NCBI GenBank assembly: GCA_029844215.1
Contig: CM056721.1
Location: 12,970,368 to 13,034,367, forward strand
DNA length: 64,000 nucleotides
Direction of reading: 5' to 3'
Source of the DNA: Przewalskia tangutica
Lineage: Eukaryota > Streptophyta > Magnoliopsida > Solanales > Solanaceae
Shown here: positions 59,188-64,000 of the stretch, one piece after another
Numbering within the stretch: the first letter of the stretch is position 1
How the letters are laid out: each line of letters begins with the position of its first letter
Notes under the pieces: model-generated
Seen by the model: the letters and a program-made list of their open reading frames with translations, nothing else
The model's database searches: none
Told to the model about the DNA's origin: nothing
Program-made: the position numbers and the translations under genes

Positions 59188-61144
59188 AGAAGGAAATTCA
59201 AAGTGTTGAACTTAGTTTAAACTCCACCTGGTTTAAGGGTCCAGAATTTTGAAGTATCATTTCGTTGTAGTTTTTTGCTAGAGTTCAATGTGATGATCAT
59301 GAGTTTTGCTCAAAGAGACAAATGGTGTTCTGTTTTGCCTTCTGTTTCCAAATTTTCTTTGTTGGTTAATGTTCCACTTTCATACAGGCACGCCTTTGGT
59401 GGCTTTCCTTCTTTATGTGCTCAGGACCAAGACTGGTTCTACCTTTTGGAAACAGATGCAAATACTAATGATATCTAATAAGGAGTTCCTTTTTTATCTT
59501 TTTTAAGTTTTATTTATCATATTGGAGGAGGGAAGGGGTAGGAATTAAATTACGGCGATCAGAACCTTTACCAACATGGTAAGGTGGGTAAATTCGTCAA
59601 GTAAGCTATACTCTAATCCTGTTTGGATGAAATTCCTTCACTTGATATGAGTGGAGCATGTAGCTGGATATTAACAGAAAGTATTCGAGGATATTTCTAG
59701 TAAGTCACTGTAGCTCAATGGATAACTACTTCATTACCTCTTTTGTCAACCTGGAAGTGAGTTTCGTTGCAATTGTAACTTTAATTTTCTCCCTTTAAAA
59801 TTCTTTAATGGATCAATTTTTTTAACTACCGGCACCTTGCTTAGACAGTTTGACTGCTGCAAGCTGTTGTTACCCAAAGATTTGCTGCAAAGGAAACTTC
59901 CTATAGATGGCATAACATAATCTGACTGTTCCAATCATGTCTTGCTCCTACTTTTTTTTTTGAAACTGAATGTCTTGCTCCTAATATTTGAGATGCAAGC
60001 TTATCTAAGAATAGGCACCCGAGAAATCAGTTGATATGTCCAGTTGGAAGCTACTAATAGTCCAGCATATCTGTTAAAAATGTCCTTTTTCCATTGCTTA
60101 GAGAGTTTTGTGGAGCCATAGACTCTAAAGTCCGAGAGGTTTAGAGTTTCTAATTGTTGACCTGTCAAAATCTTAAATAGGCTTTTGTGTATATCCTTCC
60201 TCCTAGAAAATTTTGTTATCACCTTTATCATGCTTCTTTAGTACCTTTATTAGGTTATGGAAACACAGAATGTGGAGTCCAGAATTTTTTAGCTTTGTCT
60301 AAATCGATTCTTTTTATGGGCAGAGACTACGGGAAAGGTATTTACAACTCAACAAGTCATTTGAATCCACCATCTTTAATTTGTTACCTTAATTGGTCTG
60401 CTAAGTATAAATACTCGTGTAGTGGGATGTTGAGTTAATATGATACTTTATATAAGCCAAGTTCAGTGAGCATTTTCCTCCTTTACATTCTATTGGCATG
60501 TATTGTGGGGGGATAGTGGGGGTGAAGGGCTCAAAAGTTGAATGTCATTATATCACGAGGAATCAGTTGTATAAATTACTTGGTCTCCACACGCTACCAG
60601 TTTCCTTACTTTCCTTATGCAAGACCAAGAATGAAACAGTATGCTCTTGGTTCTCTATCGAGTAAATGTTAGCAGGTATGTGTAACACATAACTTGAAGG
60701 TGCTTGGAAGGGAAATGTCAAACCAAAATCTTCCGCCTCAACTACTTTAAACCTCTGACCTGTGGTGCTGCTATTTATTCTTGATCTTGTAAGGTAGTAG
60801 GAGGGAAACTTATCCCAAAAGCGGATCGAGGCTGTTAGGACGTGCCTCTTAGTTGGTTCTACTGTGAATTCCGAGAAAGGATTCCTTTTTTCCGTTAATG
60901 GATTTTGTGGTGCAGAATACTAGTCCCTTTGTTTTTTGTGAAGAGAAATGTGTATGTTTCTTTTGTCAATGTAGATGTACGCATGATTTTCGGTGGAATG
61001 GCATTTTATATTGTCAGCTATTTGCTGGCGGCTCATTGTGAATAAGTATGAGCATATCTTCTTGAGAATATCCTCGGCGTCTATGAGTAGATTTTTTAAT
61101 TTGTGCATCTGTCTTTTCATCTGACAGCTTTCTGGTGTCGAACA

Positions 61145-63030
61145 ATGATGCCAGAGTCAACTGATGATTCAGACAAAGCCAAAATTAACCGCGAGAGTCA
61201 AGTAAAGGAAGACAGCGAGTATGTGAGGCTTGTTATAAGAACTGAAAGAACAGATGAAGTTGAAGCTTCACAATCACAGTCCAGAAGAGGGTCTATTGTA
61301 TGGTGGATCAAGGCCATTTTGTGGTGTATTTTCACTGTGATAATTGTGCTAGTTTCCATAAAATGGGGAGCGCCCTTTCTTTTTAAGAAGGTACTTATAG
61401 TGTTTGTTTAGCTCATGCTTTTATCTATATACGCCCTATGTCCTAATTTGGCCGGTGCTCTTTCAATTTTTGTCCATCCAAAAAGATCGACACATTTCCG
61501 TCTTTTTTAAAAAAAATGACACGTTTTCATCTTTAGAAATTAGATATGCTAACATTGCACTTGACATTGACATGACTTGTAGAGTTGTAGTTCACCGGAT
61601 ATAAAAGAAATCGTTTTGTACAAATATATTTTTGGTATTTCATGCATTTTTAGCATATGTTTCAAAGGTCTCCCTTTCTTTCTTAAAATTTGTGTCCGTC
61701 AAACAATGCCAAACAAATCGATATTGTTTATTGCTTGACTTGTAGGCATATCAGCATATGTGCATCCTCCTTTGTTGATTAAAATTGACTGAATAGTATG
61801 AGATTCTGGGAGATTGGATCACCTCTGTCAACAGATGTTACGTTGGCAGTGCATATAGTATTTCTAGGCACTAATGAGTATGTACTATATTGTCCTTTGA
61901 ATTGGGTATCTGCATATTAATTTGATTTGTTCTGTGAGCTGCGTCAAAAATATTGATAAATAGTGTGATTCAGCTCAAGATTCTCAGACACGGGACTCTG
62001 TAGTTTACAAGTGCATTATTCTTGCGATATTTATTTTGTTTTTTCTTCTTCTGTTTCTTAGTGATAGAAGATTCATAAATTAGGTTTCCTTGTTAATCAT
62101 TGCATTCTTAAATTTTACAGATTCTAATTCCAATCCTACATTGGGAAGCCACTGCATTTGGCCGTCCAGTGCTTGCTCTCGTACTTGTAGCTTCTTTGGC
62201 ACTGTTTCCGGTATTCCTAATTCCTTCTGGACCATCAATGTGGCTCGCTGGAATGATCTTTGGATACGGTCTTGGATTTGTTATTATAATGGCTGGAACA
62301 ACAGTTGGGATGGTCCTGCCATATTTCGTTGGCTTGCTTTTCAGAGATAGAATTCATGTGAGATACCTTCACATATTGTCTAGTTTATTAGTCCATTGGT
62401 CTTGTGGGCTGGTAATTGTATTTCATGTTTTTTTTAAAACAAAAATTGGATCTGCAGCAATGGTTAAAGAGATGGCCTCAGAAGGCAGCCATGATTAGAC
62501 TGGTGGGAGAAGGGAGTTGGTTTCATCAATTCCGTATGGTTGCAATATTTAGGATTTCGCCATTTCCGTACACAATCTTCAATTATGCAGTGGTAGTGAC
62601 AAAGATGAGGTTTTGGCCTTATTTTTGGGGATCTATTGCAGGAATGATTCCCGAGTCCTTCATTTACATCTACACGTAAATACTCTCGACTGCACCCCTC
62701 TCTTCTTTTCCATGTTTATTTGGTGATTTGCTTACTTTTTTCTTCCTGCAATTTGTCTGCAGTGGTCGCCTAATGAGGACATTTGCAGATATTCAATATG
62801 GAAACCATCACCTGACTACAGTTGAGATTGTCTATAATGTTATATCATTCATTATAGCAGTCGTCGCTATAGTGGGCTTCACAGTCTACGCCAAGAGGAC
62901 ACTGAGTCAACTTGAAAGTGAAGAAGAAAACGACGGTGAAGGCTCTGCCTCTAACCGTGGGAGGTTAGAAATGGAGGCTCTTCCAATGCAAAACTTCAAG
63001 CCTCCTAGTTTTTCCTCAACTTTGTATTAA
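61145..63030 (+). CDS. TVP38/TMEM64-like (DedA, VTT domain) membrane protein
   Basis: Four coding exons (61145-61390, 62121-62357, 62458-62675, 62763-63030) with GT-AG borders and matching phases give 322 codons plus TAA. The first of two adjacent in-frame ATGs is taken as the start. Residues 1-50 are acidic and cytosol-like, with a membrane segment at about 51-74 (IVWWIKAILWCIFTVIIVLV). The SNARE-associated Golgi/VTT domain follows: about 99-115 hydrophobic, IPSGPSMWLAGMIFGYGLG at 115-133, the AGTTVGM re-entrant-type segment, the family hallmark FRISPFPYTIFNY at 192-204, GSIAGMIPESFIY at 219-231, and a last membrane span at about 256-276. The tail is acidic then serine-rich. Family members act in Golgi/ER membranes, and relatives (TMEM41B, VMP1) are lipid scramblases; the plant substrate is unknown. 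The gene looks intact and has a 5' UTR intron. Confidence 0.9.
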
Positions 63031-63139
63031 GAGGAATGTTAACCCTGGACTTCGTTGAAGGAACTAGTGTACATAATTCAAGGTTGAGAGAGGAATGTTT
63101 TATATATCCCTCCATATTTGTAACTAGAAAATCGAGAGA

Positions 63140-63235
63140 CGAGGGTCCCACAAAGGTGTAGGGTAAGGTCTGCGTACATCCTACCCTCCCCAGACTCCAT
63201 TTGTGGGATTTCACTGGGTGTGTTGTTGTTGATGT
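63140..63235 (+). mobile_element. TS-type SINE near the TVP38-like 3' end
   Basis: GAGGGTCCCACAAAGGTGTAG, then GGTAAGGTCTGCGTACATCC, then GGATTTCACTGGGTGTGTTGTTG. This is a TS body with its TTG tail, 110 bp after the TVP38-like stop. It may form part of the 3' UTR or the terminator region between the two converging genes. Confidence 0.8.
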
Positions 63236-63434
63236 TATAAAATTGAGACACTCATTGGGAAAAAAAGTGTTATGTAACTAGAGCTGATGCTTGACTAATT
63301 GATCCTAGAAAATGAAGACAACATTTGATTGTGGAGCAATAGCATGAACATCTGAAAACCATGTTTACTCTTGAAAAAATAATGTATTGTTCATCCTTAT
63401 TAATTTTCACTCAGAAAAACCAATAACTGTACAA

Positions 63435-63977
63435 TTAAGGAGTAGTATGAGGCTTGTTTGGATAAGAAAGCTCTACAGTTGATGAAATGTCTTGAATTTC
63501 GTTGAATGCAGGTCTCTTGGAAACACAGATGCTTTCTAGTGTTTCCATGACCATTCTATTTTGGGTTGATGAACCAGCTCTACCACCTGATGCCCACTCC
63601 CTGAGAAGCCCTTCTGTTTGCTGATCAAATATTCCTTTCTTAAATCTGCTTCCCATCTGTGTCCATGTCAAATATGTACATTAAACACTATTCTTATTCA
63701 AGAATCATCATTGTGGATAGGAATCTTTGAAGACAGGGTGTACAAGAAGTGTTTACCTGTGACAAGAGCATATAAAGGCAAAGTACTGTAACTGCAAAGA
63801 ACTTGGACAATTACCCTGTCACACCACATAATTAACATGGTTACTTTCAGCCAGAAACTAATTACTACTGCTTTTTAGGAATAACAATTTCTGTGAGATC
63901 TGAGTTTACCCAATAACAAGTTTTGGAATAATGAAACCCAACTCTTCCATGATGCATGATTTGAATCCATAAGTACA
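63435..63977 (-). CDS. MLO-family protein, 3' end (partial, possible frameshift)
   Basis: Three minus-strand exons are visible: 63977-63910, 63815-63757 and 63656-63435; the gene continues past the right edge. They encode YGFKSCIMEELGFIIPKLVIG, VIVQVLCSYSTLPLYALVT and QMGSRFKKGIFDQQTEGLL-type sequence. This is the last membrane segment and the start of the calmodulin-binding tail of MLO proteins, seven-span plasma membrane proteins involved in powdery mildew susceptibility and root or pollen tube responses. The stop codon is at 63437-63435. The middle exon ends GTCACAG/GTAAAC, whereas the family's conserved VTQ followed by MGS would need GTCACACAG. Two bases appear missing, so the join is out of frame as read. 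This could be a pseudogene, an assembly indel or a splice variant I cannot see. Confidence 0.75.
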
Positions 63978-64000
63978 CTAACAAATTGTCAATTAACATA

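Noticed and set aside
61430..61720. Possible degenerate Stowaway element in the TVP38-like intron
   Set aside because: CGCCCTATGTCCTAATTTG and CTCCCTTTCTTTCTTAAAATTTGTG-like ends are suggestive, but they do not form matching inverted repeats and no TA pair can be fixed.

Overview
The window looks like intergenic and genic DNA from a plant nuclear genome, most likely a solanaceous species (tobacco, pepper, potato, tomato or a relative). The evidence is spliceosomal introns, AT-rich non-coding DNA, plant-type proteins (NUP160, MLO, a TVP38/DedA-like protein, coatomer beta-prime) and several copies of a SINE resembling the tRNA-derived TS family of Solanaceae. Other repeats are L1- and RTE-type LINEs, Stowaway and hAT MITEs, a pogo-like transposon and LTR elements.

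Layout. (1) 1-2998: intergenic, with a tRNA-type SINE and a truncated RTE LINE tail. (2) 2999-54261, plus strand: 25 recognisable exons of the nuclear pore scaffold gene NUP160, spread over 51 kb. This copy is a relic. Exons 1-5 and the last nine exons read open. Exons 6-15 carry frameshifts, a stop codon, a lost splice acceptor and two insertions that look like hAT transposon excision footprints. Exons encoding roughly 150 residues in the middle of the protein cannot be found. (3) 15947-31640: the intron after exon 12 holds nested insertions. An outer L1-type LINE contains a hAT-like MITE and a second L1-type LINE, and the second LINE contains an RTE LINE and a 3.77-kb solo LTR. (4) 34482-48784: where the missing NUP160 exons should be there is a patchwork. 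It holds the 3' end of a coatomer beta-prime gene with introns (decayed), a hAT-like remnant, a 307-bp near-identical copy of the 5' region of the TVP38-like gene that lies 17.8 kb downstream, the first two coding exons of an mS41-type mitochondrial ribosomal protein gene, and a gutted Ty3/gypsy chromovirus. (5) 48785-54261: an intact C-terminal NUP160 reading frame of about 397 codons over nine exons. (6) 55079-57459: a pogo-like DNA transposon with a degenerate transposase. (7) 58.6-63.0 kb: an apparently intact TVP38/DedA-like membrane protein gene with an intron in its 5' UTR. (8) 63435 to the right edge, minus strand: the 3' end of an MLO-family gene, tail to tail with the TVP38-like gene.

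The genes do not form a pathway. The window records decay and rearrangement: a large housekeeping gene copy was disabled by transposon visits and point lesions, its introns filled with nested retroelements, and a central segment was replaced by fragments of unrelated genes. Exon limits were set by hand from reading-frame continuity and GT/AG signals. Family assignments rest on recognised protein motifs and no database search was run.
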